Origin: Paenibacillus qinlingensis
Lineage (GTDB): Bacteria; Bacillota; Bacilli; Paenibacillales; NBRC-103111
Length of the DNA: 64,000 bases
Direction: 5' to 3'
NCBI RefSeq assembly: GCF_013204845.1
Contig: NZ_JABMKY010000001.1
Coordinates: forward strand, 124,001 to 188,000
The notes under the pieces were generated by a model. That model was not told the origin of the DNA. It saw only the letters and a list, made by a program, of their open reading frames with translations, and did not search any database. This document shows positions 47,004-56,129 of this stretch, piece after piece. The position numbers and the translations under genes were made by a program. Each line of letters begins with the position of its first letter. The stretch's first letter is position 1.

Positions 47004-48095
47004 CTATGCTCGAATGTATGTTGAACCCGGAAGCTGTTTAATCGCCTTTTTCAATACCAAAGATAACAGAACTCCATGCAAATGTCCAAACGTAAATTGC
47101 GTCTCTTCTAATAGAGTGTCAATTGAGACTGGATCATCTGACAACTTTCGAACAATTTCGACCTCATCTTCTGAGAAAATGAACGTCGTTTTTTGCTTCA
47201 AAGCAACCTTTATTTCATCTAGATTTATCATGTGTTTATATTCTTCGACAATCTCTTGGGCACATGTGACTAATTTCGCGCCATCCTGCAAAAGCTTGTG
47301 TACACCACTGCTTTGTCGTGAGTTAATTGGACCCGGTACCGCGAAAACATCCCGAGAAGAATCTAATGCACACTCAACCGTTATCAATGATCCACTATCC
47401 TCTGCTGCTTCTACAACCGTAACACCCAAAGATAATCCAGCGATAATTCGATTCCTCTGCGGAAACATCCCTGGATGCATACCTGTACCAATCGGGTACT
47501 CTGAAATAATTACACCTTCTTGTTCAATACGACGGTACAACAACGCATTCTCACGTGGGTAAATGGTATTAATCGCACAGCCAAGAACAGCAATGGTTTT
47601 CGCTTTTCCCTGAAGTGCTCCAATATGCGCCTTGCTGTCGATTCCTCTAGCTAACCCACTTACAATCCCAAAGCCTGCTCTTGAAAGTGAAGCTGCCCAC
47701 TCCTCAGCAATTTTCTTCCCATACAGCGTAGGTGTTCGAGTACCCACAATTCCAAGCAAGCGCCCATGTAAGAATGATGGATCTCCTTTCACATATAAGA
47801 CCCATGGTGGTTGAGCAATTTCTTGCAGAATTAACGGATAATCCACATCAAGTCGAGTCATTATCCGAATGGATTGACTTCTATATTGGTGTATCTTTTG
47901 TTCAATAAACGCAGGGGTCAGCCGCATTGCAATGGTTTCTGCTATTGCCCTTCGGATCCCACTTGATGCGATCTCACCTGCTGTCATCCCGATTAAAACA
48001 TGAAGTTCAGGGAAACGACTCAGGAGTTGGTAAATGGTTTTCCAGCCAATCCCCTCAAGCTCGTGCAAGCCAATTAAACAGTTGCGATTATCCAT
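47004..48095 (-). CDS. dprA: DNA processing protein DprA
   Basis: Loads RecA onto incoming single-stranded DNA during natural transformation. 363 residues: N-terminal SAM-like helical part, Rossmann domain with [26 protein letters not shown] and [12 protein letters not shown], and a small C-terminal winged helix. I use ATG 48095, 11 bases after AAGGAG. It lies between sucD and topA; comM, another transformation gene, is 3 kb away on the other strand. Confidence 0.95.
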   Translation of the reverse strand: MDNRNCLIGLHELEGIGWKTIYQLLSRFPELHVLIGMTAGEIASSGIRRAIAETIAMRLTPAFIEQKIHQYRSQSIRIMTRLDVDYPLILQEIAQPPWVLYVKGDPSFLHGRLLGIVGTRTPTLYGKKIAEEWAASLSRAGFGIVSGLARGIDSKAHIGALQGKAKTIAVLGCAINTIYPRENALLYRRIEQEGVIISEYPIGTGMHPGMFPQRNRIIAGLSLGVTVVEAAEDSGSLITVECALDSSRDVFAVPGPINSRQSSGVHKLLQDGAKLVTCAQEIVEEYKHMINLDEIKVALKQKTTFIFSEDEVEIVRKLSDDPVSIDTLLEETQFTFGHLHGVLLSLVLKKAIKQLPGSTYIRA

Positions 48096-48147
48096 TAGTA
48101 TATACACTCCTTCCAAGAATGACAAATCTATGCATCTAGCTGAAAAT

Positions 48148-48189
48148 AAAAAAAACCTCCCAAATCCCAATTAAGGGAAATGGAAGGTT
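48148..48189 (-). terminator. Intrinsic terminator after sucD
   Basis: AACCTTCC and GGGAGGTT arms, with an inner CCC/GGG pairing, run into a T8 tract on the transcribed strand, before the dprA start. A second small hairpin (CTTCG/CGAAG) overlaps the sucD end. Confidence 0.85.
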
Positions 48190-48211
48190 GCTTACCTTCG
48201 TGAAACGAAGC

Positions 48212-49144
48212 TTATTTTACAGTGATAACTTTATCAAGCATACCTTTTTCTTCCAGTACGCTAACAAGTGTTGAACCCATTTCGGATGGTGTAGCCGCTA
48301 CGCGAATACCGCATCTTTCCATCGTTGCAACTTTCTCTGCTGCCGTACCTTTACCACCGGAAATAATGGCACCAGCATGGCCCATACGTTTTCCTGGAGG
48401 CGCTGTTTTACCGCCGATGAAGCCAACAACTGGTTTCGTCATGTTTGCCGCAACCCACTCTGCTGCTTCTTCTTCAGCCGTTCCGCCGATTTCACCAATC
48501 ATGATAACTGCGTACGTATCTGGATCTTCGTTAAAACGTTTAAGGATGTCGATAAACTCGGATCCTTTAACTGGATCTCCACCGATACCAACTGCGGAGG
48601 ATTGTCCAATTCCGCGAGTTGTCAACTGATGAACAGCCTCATAAGTCAATGTTCCAGAACGCGAAACAACGCCTACGTGACCTGGAGTATGGATGTATCC
48701 TGGCATAATACCAATTTTGCACTCGCCTGGTGTGATAACACCTGGGCAGTTTGGTCCGATAAGAACTGTGTTCTTACCTTCTAGGTAACGCTTTACGCGT
48801 ACCATATCAAGAACAGGAATACCTTCCGTGATACAGATAACCAATTCAAGCTCAGCTTCAATCGCTTCGATGATGGATTCTGCAGCAAATGCAGGAGGTA
48901 CATAGATAACGGATGCTGTTGCACCAGTTACTTTTTTCGCCTCAACAACCGTGTTGAAAACAGGCAGCTTAACAAGCTCGCCATTTTCTAACGTGATATC
49001 AACAGTAGTGCCGCCTTTACCAGGAGTTACGCCACCCACCATTTGCGTGCCGTAGTCCAGACCGCCTTTGGTATGAAACAAACCCGTAGCGCCGGTAATC
49101 CCTTGAGTAATGACTTTTGTATGTTTATTGACCAAAATACTCAT
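48212..49144 (-). CDS. sucD: Succinyl-CoA synthetase alpha subunit
   Basis: Carries the phospho-His and CoA-binding parts of the citric-acid-cycle enzyme that makes ATP or GTP from succinyl-CoA. 310 residues with the CoA motif [14 protein letters not shown] near the N-terminus and the active His at about 256 in [16 protein letters not shown]. It follows sucC by 47 bases; both subunits are made together. Confidence 0.97.
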   Translation of the reverse strand: MSILVNKHTKVITQGITGATGLFHTKGGLDYGTQMVGGVTPGKGGTTVDITLENGELVKLPVFNTVVEAKKVTGATASVIYVPPAFAAESIIEAIEAELELVICITEGIPVLDMVRVKRYLEGKNTVLIGPNCPGVITPGECKIGIMPGYIHTPGHVGVVSRSGTLTYEAVHQLTTRGIGQSSAVGIGGDPVKGSEFIDILKRFNEDPDTYAVIMIGEIGGTAEEEAAEWVAANMTKPVVGFIGGKTAPPGKRMGHAGAIISGGKGTAAEKVATMERCGIRVAATPSEMGSTLVSVLEEKGMLDKVITVK

Positions 49145-49191
49145 GATCGATTGTTCACATCCCTTATCTATTTTTCAAACCGCTCAGGTTT

Positions 49192-50352
49192 TTATTTAAC
49201 AAGTGCAACGATTTTTTGTGCGCCATCCGCCATGGAATCAGCAGCAACAATGTTCAAGCCGGATTCGTTAAGAAGCTTTTTACCAAGCTCAACGTTAGTA
49301 CCTTCAAGACGTACAACAAGCGGGCGGGAAAGTCCTAACTCTCTAGCCGCAGCAATAACACCCTCAGCGATAACGTCACAACGCATGATACCACCGAAAA
49401 TATTAACGAAAATCCCTTTAACTTGCTCGTCGGAAAGGATGATTTTGAAAGCTTCAGTAACTTTCTCTTTCGTAGCACCGCCCCCTACGTCTAGGAAGTT
49501 AGCAGGGTCTCCGCCGTAGTGCTTGATAATGTCCATAGTGGCCATAGCAAGACCAGCGCCGTTAACCATACAACCGATGTTGCCATCAAGTGCGATGTAG
49601 CTAAGGTCATATTTGGAAGCTTCAATTTCTTTCGCATCTTCTTCTTCAAGGTCACGAAGATCAACGATGTCTTTATGACGGAAAAGAGCGTTAGAATCAA
49701 AGTTTAATTTCGCATCAAGTGCCATAACGTCGCCAGAACCAGTAACAACCAATGGGTTGATTTCTGCAATGGAAGCGTCTTTCTCAACGAAAGCTTTGTA
49801 AAGAGCAAGCATGAACTTAACTGCTTTGTTTACAAGCTCATTCGGAATGTTGATTGCGTAAGCAAGTCTACGAGCTTGGAAGGATTGAAGACCGATTGCT
49901 GGGTCAACAACTTCTTTGAAAATTTTCTCTGGAGAATGCTCAGCTACTTCCTCAATCTCCGTACCGCCTTCTTCAGAAGCCATCAAAACAACGCTGCCTG
50001 TTGCACGGTCAACAACAACACCTACGTAGTATTCTTTCTTAATGTCACAGCCCTCTTCGATCAAAAGGCGTTTAACTTCTTTACCTTCTGGACCCGTTTG
50101 GTGAGTGACAAGTACTTTACCTAGAATTTCGCTAGCATATGTACGAACTTCATCGAGGCTTTTGGCTACCTTAACGCCGCCTGCTTTACCGCGACCACCG
50201 GCATGAATTTGTGCCTTAACAACGACAACGGATGTTCCAAGTTCTTTTGCTGCTTCAACTGCCTCATCAACAGTAAATGCAACCTTTCCGTTAGGAACGC
50301 TGACTCCGTACTGTCTCAGGACTTCTTTGCCTTGATACTCATGGATATTCAT
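49192..50352 (-). CDS. sucC: Succinyl-CoA synthetase beta subunit
   Basis: Nucleotide-binding ATP-grasp subunit. 386 residues with [17 protein letters not shown], the ATP-grasp loop ([16 protein letters not shown]), the Mg-binding AEINPLVV motif and the C-terminal [15 protein letters not shown] segment. Start ATG at 50352 with AGGAGG. It has its own promoter region upstream. Confidence 0.97.
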   Translation of the reverse strand: MNIHEYQGKEVLRQYGVSVPNGKVAFTVDEAVEAAKELGTSVVVVKAQIHAGGRGKAGGVKVAKSLDEVRTYASEILGKVLVTHQTGPEGKEVKRLLIEEGCDIKKEYYVGVVVDRATGSVVLMASEEGGTEIEEVAEHSPEKIFKEVVDPAIGLQSFQARRLAYAINIPNELVNKAVKFMLALYKAFVEKDASIAEINPLVVTGSGDVMALDAKLNFDSNALFRHKDIVDLRDLEEEDAKEIEASKYDLSYIALDGNIGCMVNGAGLAMATMDIIKHYGGDPANFLDVGGGATKEKVTEAFKIILSDEQVKGIFVNIFGGIMRCDVIAEGVIAAARELGLSRPLVVRLEGTNVELGKKLLNESGLNIVAADSMADGAQKIVALVK

Positions 50353-50486
50353 TTCCTAAATCCTCCTATCAGTATGGACTTTCTATACGTGCTATACAGG
50401 GAAAAGTGTAATTTCCAATTGACGTTGTGCACGAGAAACGATCTTGCTACCGGAATTAGTATCACACTTCTTCGCAAGCCCTAACC

Positions 50487-50492
50487 ATTGTA
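50487..50492 (-). promoter_or_regulatory. Extended -10 promoter of sucC
   Basis: TACAAT preceded by TGA gives an extended -10 on the minus strand, about 135 bases upstream of sucC. A recognisable -35 is lacking; spacing-compatible sequence is TAAAGA-like. The leader between it and sucC contains no obvious fold. Confidence 0.5.
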
Positions 50493-50583
50493 TCACATTA
50501 TTTTCGACAGTTTCTTTATTTTTTTCATGAAGTCATTCAAATTTTCCTTTCACACTGAAAAACTTTAGCTATCACTACACAAT

Positions 50584-50619
50584 AAAAAAACGTATTTTCC
50601 ATAATAATGAAAAATACGT
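50584..50619 (-). terminator. Intrinsic terminator after the zinc-ribbon gene
   Basis: ACGTATTTTTC and GGAAAATACGT form a long AT-rich stem followed by T7 on the transcribed strand, isolating the small gene from sucC. Confidence 0.9.
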
Positions 50620-50634
50620 CATGCTTCAACTAGG

Positions 50635-50892
50635 CTAATAAAACGAAGTTGGTTGTGAGTTTACCCGAGGTTCGCGTTCTGCTTGCTTGATAAAACGCAT
50701 TTCATTTCCTGAAAAGTTACAAATTAAGCACTGAATCGTTGGTTCAGGCTCAGGAATGACGCCAGGGTCATGGAACTCGGTAATATTCCCGGAAAGTGCA
50801 TCCTTTAAAAAAGACTGCGAATAGCTCGTGATTACATTAAATTTAATGCGGTTTGAACGACAATTGGGACAAAAATATGGTTTTTCCTGCAT
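50635..50892 (-). CDS. Small zinc-ribbon-like protein of unknown function
   Basis: 85 residues with two Cys pairs, CPNC near residue 8 and CLIC near 55, spaced as in a single treble-clef or zinc-ribbon fold. The region between them is rich in Glu, Pro, Ser and Asn. Start ATG at 50892 behind GAGGTGATG. The gene stands alone, bounded by a terminator and by a short inverted repeat upstream, and is divergent from comM. I cannot name a function; nucleic acid or protein binding through zinc is the plain guess. Confidence 0.75.
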   Translation of the reverse strand: MQEKPYFCPNCRSNRIKFNVITSYSQSFLKDALSGNITEFHDPGVIPEPEPTIQCLICNFSGNEMRFIKQAEREPRVNSQPTSFY

Positions 50893-50913
50893 ATCATCAC
50901 CTCATCTTCCAGT

Positions 50914-50930
50914 ATGTGCATGTCGCACAT
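50914..50930. repeat. Short inverted repeat in the zinc-ribbon/comM intergenic region
   Basis: ATGTGC and GCACAT are perfect six-base arms with a five-base spacer, about 20 bases before the zinc-ribbon gene start. It could be an operator site or a weak RNA hairpin in that gene's leader. Confidence 0.4.
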
Positions 50931-50960
50931 TTTTAAACCGTGAAAGTTCCTCGACATTAT

Positions 50961-50990
50961 TTGCGTAATTTTACCAATTGCGATTATAAT
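50961..50990 (+). promoter_or_regulatory. Sigma-A promoter of comM
   Basis: TTGCGT and a perfect TATAAT are 18 bases apart on the plus strand, about 97 bases upstream of the comM start. Confidence 0.65.
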
Positions 50991-51086
50991 AAAAGAAATT
51001 AATCGGATCAATGAGGAAGCACCTTTTATCCAATTCGAAACTCAGTTCTTGCGACTGTGAATTTCATGGAGAAGAAGGTGTTTTTT

Positions 51087-52658
51087 ATGTATGGCAAAGT
51101 GATGAGTGCTTGTTTACAAGGTATAGAAGGACGCACGATTGAAGTAGAGGTCGATATTTCGAGCGGCTTACCTCAGATTAACTTAGTTGGGCTTCCCGAT
51201 TCAGCGATTCGTGAATCCGTGGAACGCGTTCGTTCATCGATTAAAAATTGTGGTTTCACCTTCCCTATGGACCGAATTACGGTAAATCTCGCTCCTGCTG
51301 ACTTGCGCAAAGAAGGTTCGTCTTTCGATCTTGCAATTGCCGTTGGCATTCTCATTACCACAGGCCAAGTCCATGTTGAAGGTTCCGCTTCTACCTTATT
51401 TTTAGGAGAACTAGCGCTAGATGGCTCTCTTCGACCTATTCCTGGTGTCCTGTCCATGGTCCATGCAGCCAAGATGACAGGGATTAAGCGAGTTTGTCTT
51501 TCAACTGCGAACGCGCAAGAAGCTGCCTTAATTGAAGGTGTCGAGGTTTGTGTTATTGCGAATCTATCCGATTTCAAGAAATGGAACACATGTTCTCACT
51601 CCGAATTTATTTATCGAACAGCAGTGCGTGAATCCACCGAACTTTCTAACACTGTTATCAGCCCCTCTGGTTATGTTGAAGATTATGCTGACGTTAATGG
51701 CCAGCATCAGGTAAAGCGTGCCATGATGATTGCTGCCGCAGGCATGCACAATTTGCTCCTCCTTGGTCCACCAGGCACCGGGAAAACGATGCTTATCAAG
51801 CGTTTGCCCTCTATACTTCCACCGTTAACAGACCGAGAAGCACTTGAAGTTACGAAGATTTACAGCGCTTCTGGCAAGTTGACAGACCGTTCTACACTGA
51901 TGCGTGCAAGATCGTTCCGCGCCCCACACCACTCCATCTCAGCTGCTGGTCTCGTCGGTGGTGGAACCATTCCCAAACCAGGAGAAGTGAGTCTTTCGCA
52001 TCGTGGTATCCTCTTCTTAGACGAGCTTCCTGAGTTTACACGCAATGCACTCGAGGTACTCAGGCAGCCCCTCGAAGATCGCTACGTCATGATCGCCAGA
52101 GCAAGAGCCGTCTACACATTCCCTTCCCACTTTATACTAGCCGCAGCAATGAACCCTTGTCCGTGTGGCTATTATGGTGCTGAAACAGAAGCGAATGCTT
52201 GCATCTGCAGTCCAGCTAGGATCGTTCATTATCGCTCCAAAATTTCAGGTCCACTTCTCGATCGCATTGATCTCCATGTTGAAGTTCCAAAACCCAGCTA
52301 TGCCCAACTCAAAGACAACGCTTCTAATTTGTCGTCTGGAGAAATGCGAGCGAGAGTCATGCAAGCTCATATGCGACAGCAGCAGCGTTATGCCGGAACA
52401 GATATTCAGCATAATAATGAATTGAGCGGAAGATTAATGCGGGAAATTTGTCAATTAACACCTGAATGTGATCAGTTATTGCGGACATCATTTGACGCAT
52501 TGGGCTTAAGTGCACGCGCACATGATCGGATTCTGCGGCTTGCTCTCACGATTTCGGATCTAGATGGTTGTGATCACATTCTGCCCGCTCATCTCGCTGA
52601 GGCCATCCAATATCGGAATTTGGATAAAAACCAACGCATCGATGAAATTGTCATCTAG
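51087..52658 (+). CDS. comM: ComM/YifB family Mg-chelatase-like AAA+ helicase
   Basis: ComM drives branch migration of incoming DNA in natural transformation. 523 residues: an N-terminal Lon-S16-like domain (MYGKVMSACLQGIEGRTIEV), a central AAA+ domain with Walker A GPPGTGKTMLI and Walker B ILFLDELPEF, a Cys-rich loop (CPCGYYG and CIC, a zinc-type site), and a C-terminal Mg-chelatase-like helical domain. I start at ATG 51087, behind AAGGTG. It is the only plus-strand gene in the window. Confidence 0.94.
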   Translation: MYGKVMSACLQGIEGRTIEVEVDISSGLPQINLVGLPDSAIRESVERVRSSIKNCGFTFPMDRITVNLAPADLRKEGSSFDLAIAVGILITTGQVHVEGSASTLFLGELALDGSLRPIPGVLSMVHAAKMTGIKRVCLSTANAQEAALIEGVEVCVIANLSDFKKWNTCSHSEFIYRTAVRESTELSNTVISPSGYVEDYADVNGQHQVKRAMMIAAAGMHNLLLLGPPGTGKTMLIKRLPSILPPLTDREALEVTKIYSASGKLTDRSTLMRARSFRAPHHSISAAGLVGGGTIPKPGEVSLSHRGILFLDELPEFTRNALEVLRQPLEDRYVMIARARAVYTFPSHFILAAAMNPCPCGYYGAETEANACICSPARIVHYRSKISGPLLDRIDLHVEVPKPSYAQLKDNASNLSSGEMRARVMQAHMRQQQRYAGTDIQHNNELSGRLMREICQLTPECDQLLRTSFDALGLSARAHDRILRLALTISDLDGCDHILPAHLAEAIQYRNLDKNQRIDEIVI

Positions 52659-52690
52659 TCTAATTGATATATAGAGTTACGTTTAATGAG

Positions 52691-52740
52691 AAAAGCCCTT
52701 TGAGTTAGCAGTTGGATAACTGATAATCAAAAGGCTTCTT
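52691..52740. terminator. Shared terminator between comM and yraN
   Basis: Arms AAGCCCTTTGA and TCAAAAGGCTT pair around a long loop with an inner GTTAGCAGTT/AACTGATAA pairing; A-rich and T-rich flanks occur on both sides, suiting two convergent genes. It overlaps the last codons of yraN. Confidence 0.55.
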
Positions 52741-53104
52741 GTATATGGATGATTTTTGGATCTGTGTTACTTTCCGACATTTCAACTGCGATGACATCGA
52801 ATTGAATGGATTGCTCATATTTATGAAACCGGTGCATATAAAATTGTGCAATTTCACGAACCTTCGCTTGCTTGCGGTAGTCCACGGATTCTTTGGCCGT
52901 ACCGAATCGTTTAGATGGACGTCTTGTTCGCACCTCAATAAAAATGAGCTTATTCGATTTCTCTGCAATAATATCGATCTCACCAGAACGACAGCGCCAA
53001 TTCCGCTCAATAATCTGATATTCCTGCTCTTGGAGATAACCGAACGCCAGTTCTTCGCCATGTCTACCCAACATTTTTCGATCATCTTTTCCCAATTTGT
53101 TCAT
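52727..53104 (-). CDS. yraN: YraN/UPF0102 endonuclease-like protein
   Basis: 125 residues with the UPF0102 restriction-endonuclease-like core: GRHGEELAFGYL, the ERNWRCRSGEIDIIAEK segment (Asp) and FIEVRTRR (Glu-x-Lys/Arg type). Relatives are found next to comM and dprA. I start at ATG 53104, whose A is the last base of the ylqH stop (TGATG); AGAGG lies upstream. Exact function is unknown, but DNA metabolism is likely. Confidence 0.88.
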   Translation of the reverse strand: MNKLGKDDRKMLGRHGEELAFGYLQEQEYQIIERNWRCRSGEIDIIAEKSNKLIFIEVRTRRPSKRFGTAKESVDYRKQAKVREIAQFYMHRFHKYEQSIQFDVIAVEMSESNTDPKIIHIQEAF

Positions 53105-53421
53105 CAATCTTGGCCTCTCGAAGGTTTCATCCGCTGATCGGATCGATAAATAAAACTTAACACTTCGGCTACTAATTGATACAGCTCTGGCGGTATTTCT
53201 TGATCTAAATCAAGTTTGGATAACACTTCAACTAACGATTTATCCTCTTGAATTGGAATGCCACTTTCCTTCGCTTTTTGCAAGATGGCTTCAGCCACAT
53301 GCCCTTTCCCTTTGGCAATAAGGGTTGGGGCTTTCTGCGCTTCCGGTGAATAGCGTAACGCTACTGCTTTCTTGATCGGGTTAAGCTGTGATTCTTCGGG
53401 CATTTTTTTGGGGTGACTCAT
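53104..53421 (-). CDS. ylqH: FlhB C-terminal-domain-like protein (YlqH)
   Basis: 105 residues matching only the cytoplasmic C-terminal domain of FlhB: NPIKKAVALRYSPEAQKAPTLIAKGKGHVAEAI against NPTHFAVALKY...APTVIAKGADYVALKI in FlhB, and the ending ELYQLVAEVLSFIYR. The autocleavage motif NPTH is replaced by NPIK, so self-cleavage is not expected; the protein begins just before that point, like an already cut domain. Its ATG overlaps the ylqG stop. It sits outside the flagellar operon. Confidence 0.85.
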   Translation of the reverse strand: MSHPKKMPEESQLNPIKKAVALRYSPEAQKAPTLIAKGKGHVAEAILQKAKESGIPIQEDKSLVEVLSKLDLDQEIPPELYQLVAEVLSFIYRSDQRMKPSRGQD

Positions 53422-55265
53422 GCGCGAACATCAACCCCTTTATACGTCCTAGGACGGTAAAGCTCGCTTAAATCTACACGACCATCTAAAGAACCTATTT
53501 TAGTTGCCTCTTCCTTACCTTCTTGAATTTCAGGTGGCTTGGGATATGGCGAACATTTTAACGAAATAAACTGATAACCCACACTATTCATGGCAGCTGC
53601 AATCTCATCTTTGGATGACTCCATCAAACCAGCTAGCGCCGGATGATCATTGTGAATATTCAACGAAACAATTTTATTCACTACTTGAACATCGAGTAAT
53701 GTATTACCCATTACCTTCATTTGAAGATCAAACAGTAGACGACAGTTACTAGCATCTACCTCGCCACGGCTTCCCTTTCGAGATTGAATATGAATAGTTG
53801 CTGTTTGCTGACCTGTGTTGTCCAGAAAAGGCACAAACATAGTCATTTGAGTAAACATGGCGTTCTTATCATTCGTTAGCATAAGCTGCTGACCCGTAAT
53901 TTGACTGACCGCTTGTTGTGCCGCTTCTTTCAGTGATGCAGGTGTATCATCAGATGCTGTAAGTTGAAGTAATAGGCTTTTCAGCGTTTCCGTGGCTGGC
54001 TTCGCGATATCGCTTTGTTGATCGCCAGAAGTGTTAGTGCTGCTATTTAGCGAAAAGGAGTCATCCGTCGCTTGTTGGCGCACTGGCACTGCATTGCCGC
54101 GCTCGTCCAACTTGGCGGCAACATGCGACTCATGCTCAACGCCAACGGCTTTGAGCATCTTGCTGATCCAGTTTGTTTCTGGATCAGCCTTGGGCGTATC
54201 TTGAGGCGCATTAACTTGCGCCTCTTTAGGGGCAGGCCCGCCCTCCTGCTTCGCAGGCGGTGCTTGCACAGGCGCTGGCGAACCCGCTTGCAGCGGTTCG
54301 CCCTGCTCCACATGCTCAGCGCCGTGCGCATGAGCTTGGACAGTGCTGGCCGCTGGCTTCGCCGAGGCGGCCATCGTCGCCGCGCCAGGAGCTGGCGGCG
54401 CGGGAGGCGCTTCGCCCGCTGCTGGTGCGGCGGGCGGGGCTGCATGGGCAGCAGCCGGGGGCTCGCTGCCCCGCGGCGCAGCCGCGGTCGTGCCACCAGC
54501 CTGCGAAGCAGCTGGTACTGATGACGCAGCCTGCGGCGGCGCAGCCGCAGGCTCGTCCGCAGCGGAGGCTGGCGCAGCCGGCTCCGCTGGTCTTACAGCT
54601 GCGGCGGTAGCCCGCAGCTCCTTGAGCAGCGACACAACCTGCTTGGCGGTATCCGCCGCAGGGTGTGTCGGGTCTTGCTCAAGCAGCGCGTTCGCCTGCT
54701 GCTCGAGCTTCTCTAACACCTGGCCCGCCGGCGGGCCAGTCGTCACTTGCTTTACCGCATCTACTGTCGCAGGCGTAAGCGGCAGCCCCCTCTTCGAGGC
54801 AAGTACAGCCGCTTGCAACCATTCTTCTTTATTCGCACCCTGTGGCATTTCACGCATCACATTCTCAAATGCTTTCACATTCTCCTTGGACACGGGAACG
54901 CCTTCTTGCTGTATCTGCTGTACCATTTGACGATTTCCAGCTGTATCCTTTATCTCAAAAGCCTTTAGAAGCTCACCCAGCGAGTCATCCGCGATCAGCA
55001 CGTCGGATGCAACAAGCGGCTTCAAAATAATTTGACCGCCCTTAGATTCTGGCTGCACCTGAAGCATGGTAACATCCCCCTGCTTCAGAGGGGTTTCCAG
55101 CTTTGCGCGAACTTGCGTGCCACCTATATTCACTAGCGCTTCTTGATCACTCAGAAGTTGAAGCACTACACCTTTGACAATTTGCCCTACCTTTAATTCG
55201 AGCGTCTTCGAATCAGCCGCAGTTAAATCCCCGACTAAGTTGCGAATTAATCCACTAATATTCAT
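53418..55265 (-). CDS. ylqG: FliK-like protein with long Ala/Pro linker (YlqG)
   Basis: 615 residues: a conserved N-terminal domain (ISGLIRNLVGDLTAADSKTL ... VGQIVKGVVLQLLSDQEALV), a middle helical part, a 200-residue Ala/Pro/Gln/Glu linker of high GC, and a C-terminal domain (about 485-590) with TIHIQSRKG...CRLLFDLQMKVMGNTLLDV that resembles the FliK/hook-length C domain. Paired with the FlhB-like YlqH (stop/start overlap ATGA). Start ATG at 55265, eight bases after GAGG; the GTG three codons before overlaps that site. Function not known; FliK kinship is inferred from layout and pairing. Confidence 0.75.
   Translation of the reverse strand: MNISGLIRNLVGDLTAADSKTLELKVGQIVKGVVLQLLSDQEALVNIGGTQVRAKLETPLKQGDVTMLQVQPESKGGQIILKPLVASDVLIADDSLGELLKAFEIKDTAGNRQMVQQIQQEGVPVSKENVKAFENVMREMPQGANKEEWLQAAVLASKRGLPLTPATVDAVKQVTTGPPAGQVLEKLEQQANALLEQDPTHPAADTAKQVVSLLKELRATAAAVRPAEPAAPASAADEPAAAPPQAASSVPAASQAGGTTAAAPRGSEPPAAAHAAPPAAPAAGEAPPAPPAPGAATMAASAKPAASTVQAHAHGAEHVEQGEPLQAGSPAPVQAPPAKQEGGPAPKEAQVNAPQDTPKADPETNWISKMLKAVGVEHESHVAAKLDERGNAVPVRQQATDDSFSLNSSTNTSGDQQSDIAKPATETLKSLLLQLTASDDTPASLKEAAQQAVSQITGQQLMLTNDKNAMFTQMTMFVPFLDNTGQQTATIHIQSRKGSRGEVDASNCRLLFDLQMKVMGNTLLDVQVVNKIVSLNIHNDHPALAGLMESSKDEIAAAMNSVGYQFISLKCSPYPKPPEIQEGKEEATKIGSLDGRVDLSELYRPRTYKGVDVRA
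54060..54740 (-). repeat. GC-rich low-complexity stretch inside ylqG
   Basis: Codes the Ala/Pro-rich linker; GCC, GCG, CCG and CCC codons dominate, in contrast to the AT-rich flanks. Because of this, long spurious frames open on the other strand. Confidence 0.8.
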
Positions 55266-55339
55266 ACAGCTCACCTCAAATCTGATTACACGTATGTATA
55301 ATATCGGCGTCTGATGCCGTTTTCGTTACATCTTAATAT

Positions 55340-55987
55340 TTAAATGAGGTCAAATAATAGCTGTTCGTTTTGCACTTCGTTCTCTTGCGCTTCAAGCTGC
55401 GCCATAATTTTACGAATAAATAATTTCCTATGTAACGGCGTCGGCCCGTATCTCAAGAGCATCTCTCGATGGTGCTTTGTCGCATAACCTTTATGTACCG
55501 CAATTCCATATGCTGGATAAAGCTCGTCCCATTCCGCGCACATACGATCTCTCGTCACTTTGGCGATGATGGAAGCAGCCGCAATGGATTGACTTAACGC
55601 ATCCCCATGAATAATGGCGGATTGAGGTAAATCTATGTCCACATTTTCAGCATCAACTAGCAAATAATCCGGTACTTGATCCAGTTTCTCTACGGCTTGC
55701 TTCATGGCTAGTCTTGATGCTTGTTTAATATTTATTGCTTCTATATCTTCCACATTGACAATACCGATACCAATCGATATCGCCTCATTCATTATCTGAT
55801 CGAACAACAGTTCGCGCTTCTTCTCTGAAAGCTTCTTGGAATCATTTACTCCTTCAAGCACATGTCCCATCGGAAGAATAACCGCAGCAGCCACAACATC
55901 TCCAAATAGACACCCGCGACCAACCTCATCAATACCTGCTATTGCCGTGAAACCTTGCTGCCATATGTCTTTCTCATGTTCTAGCAC
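55340..55987 (-). CDS. rnhB: Ribonuclease HII
   Basis: Removes single ribonucleotides and RNA of RNA-DNA hybrids. 215 residues; the active-site motif AGIDEVGRG carries D20 and E21, and the later Asp-containing segments (LLVDAENVDID) and the YPAYGIAVHKGYATKHH motif are present. I prefer the GTG at 55987, nine bases after AAAGGGG; the ATG at 56008 has no ribosome site and would lie close to the apparent transcription start. Confidence 0.92.
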   Translation of the reverse strand: MLEHEKDIWQQGFTAIAGIDEVGRGCLFGDVVAAAVILPMGHVLEGVNDSKKLSEKKRELLFDQIMNEAISIGIGIVNVEDIEAINIKQASRLAMKQAVEKLDQVPDYLLVDAENVDIDLPQSAIIHGDALSQSIAAASIIAKVTRDRMCAEWDELYPAYGIAVHKGYATKHHREMLLRYGPTPLHRKLFIRKIMAQLEAQENEVQNEQLLFDLI

Positions 55988-56015
55988 GTGCGTATGCCCC
56001 TTTCCCATTCACATC

Positions 56016-56041
56016 ATTATAAAGGATCGTCGCGACGTCAA
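56016..56041 (-). promoter_or_regulatory. Probable rnhB promoter with a short spacer
   Basis: A perfect TATAAT (56021-56016) is preceded at only 14 bases by TTGACG (56041-56036) on the minus strand. That spacing is shorter than the 16-18 usual for sigma-A, so the -35 may be unused. Confidence 0.4.
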
Positions 56042-56075
56042 GCCACACCCATTTTTTTCATCTTAATCTCCGCAC

Positions 56076-56107
56076 AAAAAGAAAAACCCAAGGCTCAGCC
56101 CTAGGTT
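56076..56107 (-). terminator. Intrinsic terminator after rbgA
   Basis: AACCTAGG and CTTGGGTT form an eight-pair stem with wobble pairs around a seven-base loop, followed by TTTCTTTTT on the transcribed strand. Confidence 0.75.
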
Positions 56108-56129
56108 CTTCCTGATTCTTTCATTATCA

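Noticed and set aside
54343..54930. Long open frame of 195 codons on the plus strand inside ylqG
   Set aside because: It lies opposite the GC-rich Ala/Pro linker, where stop codons are rare by composition. The protein is a mere Ala/Gly/Ser run without ribosome site or promoter.
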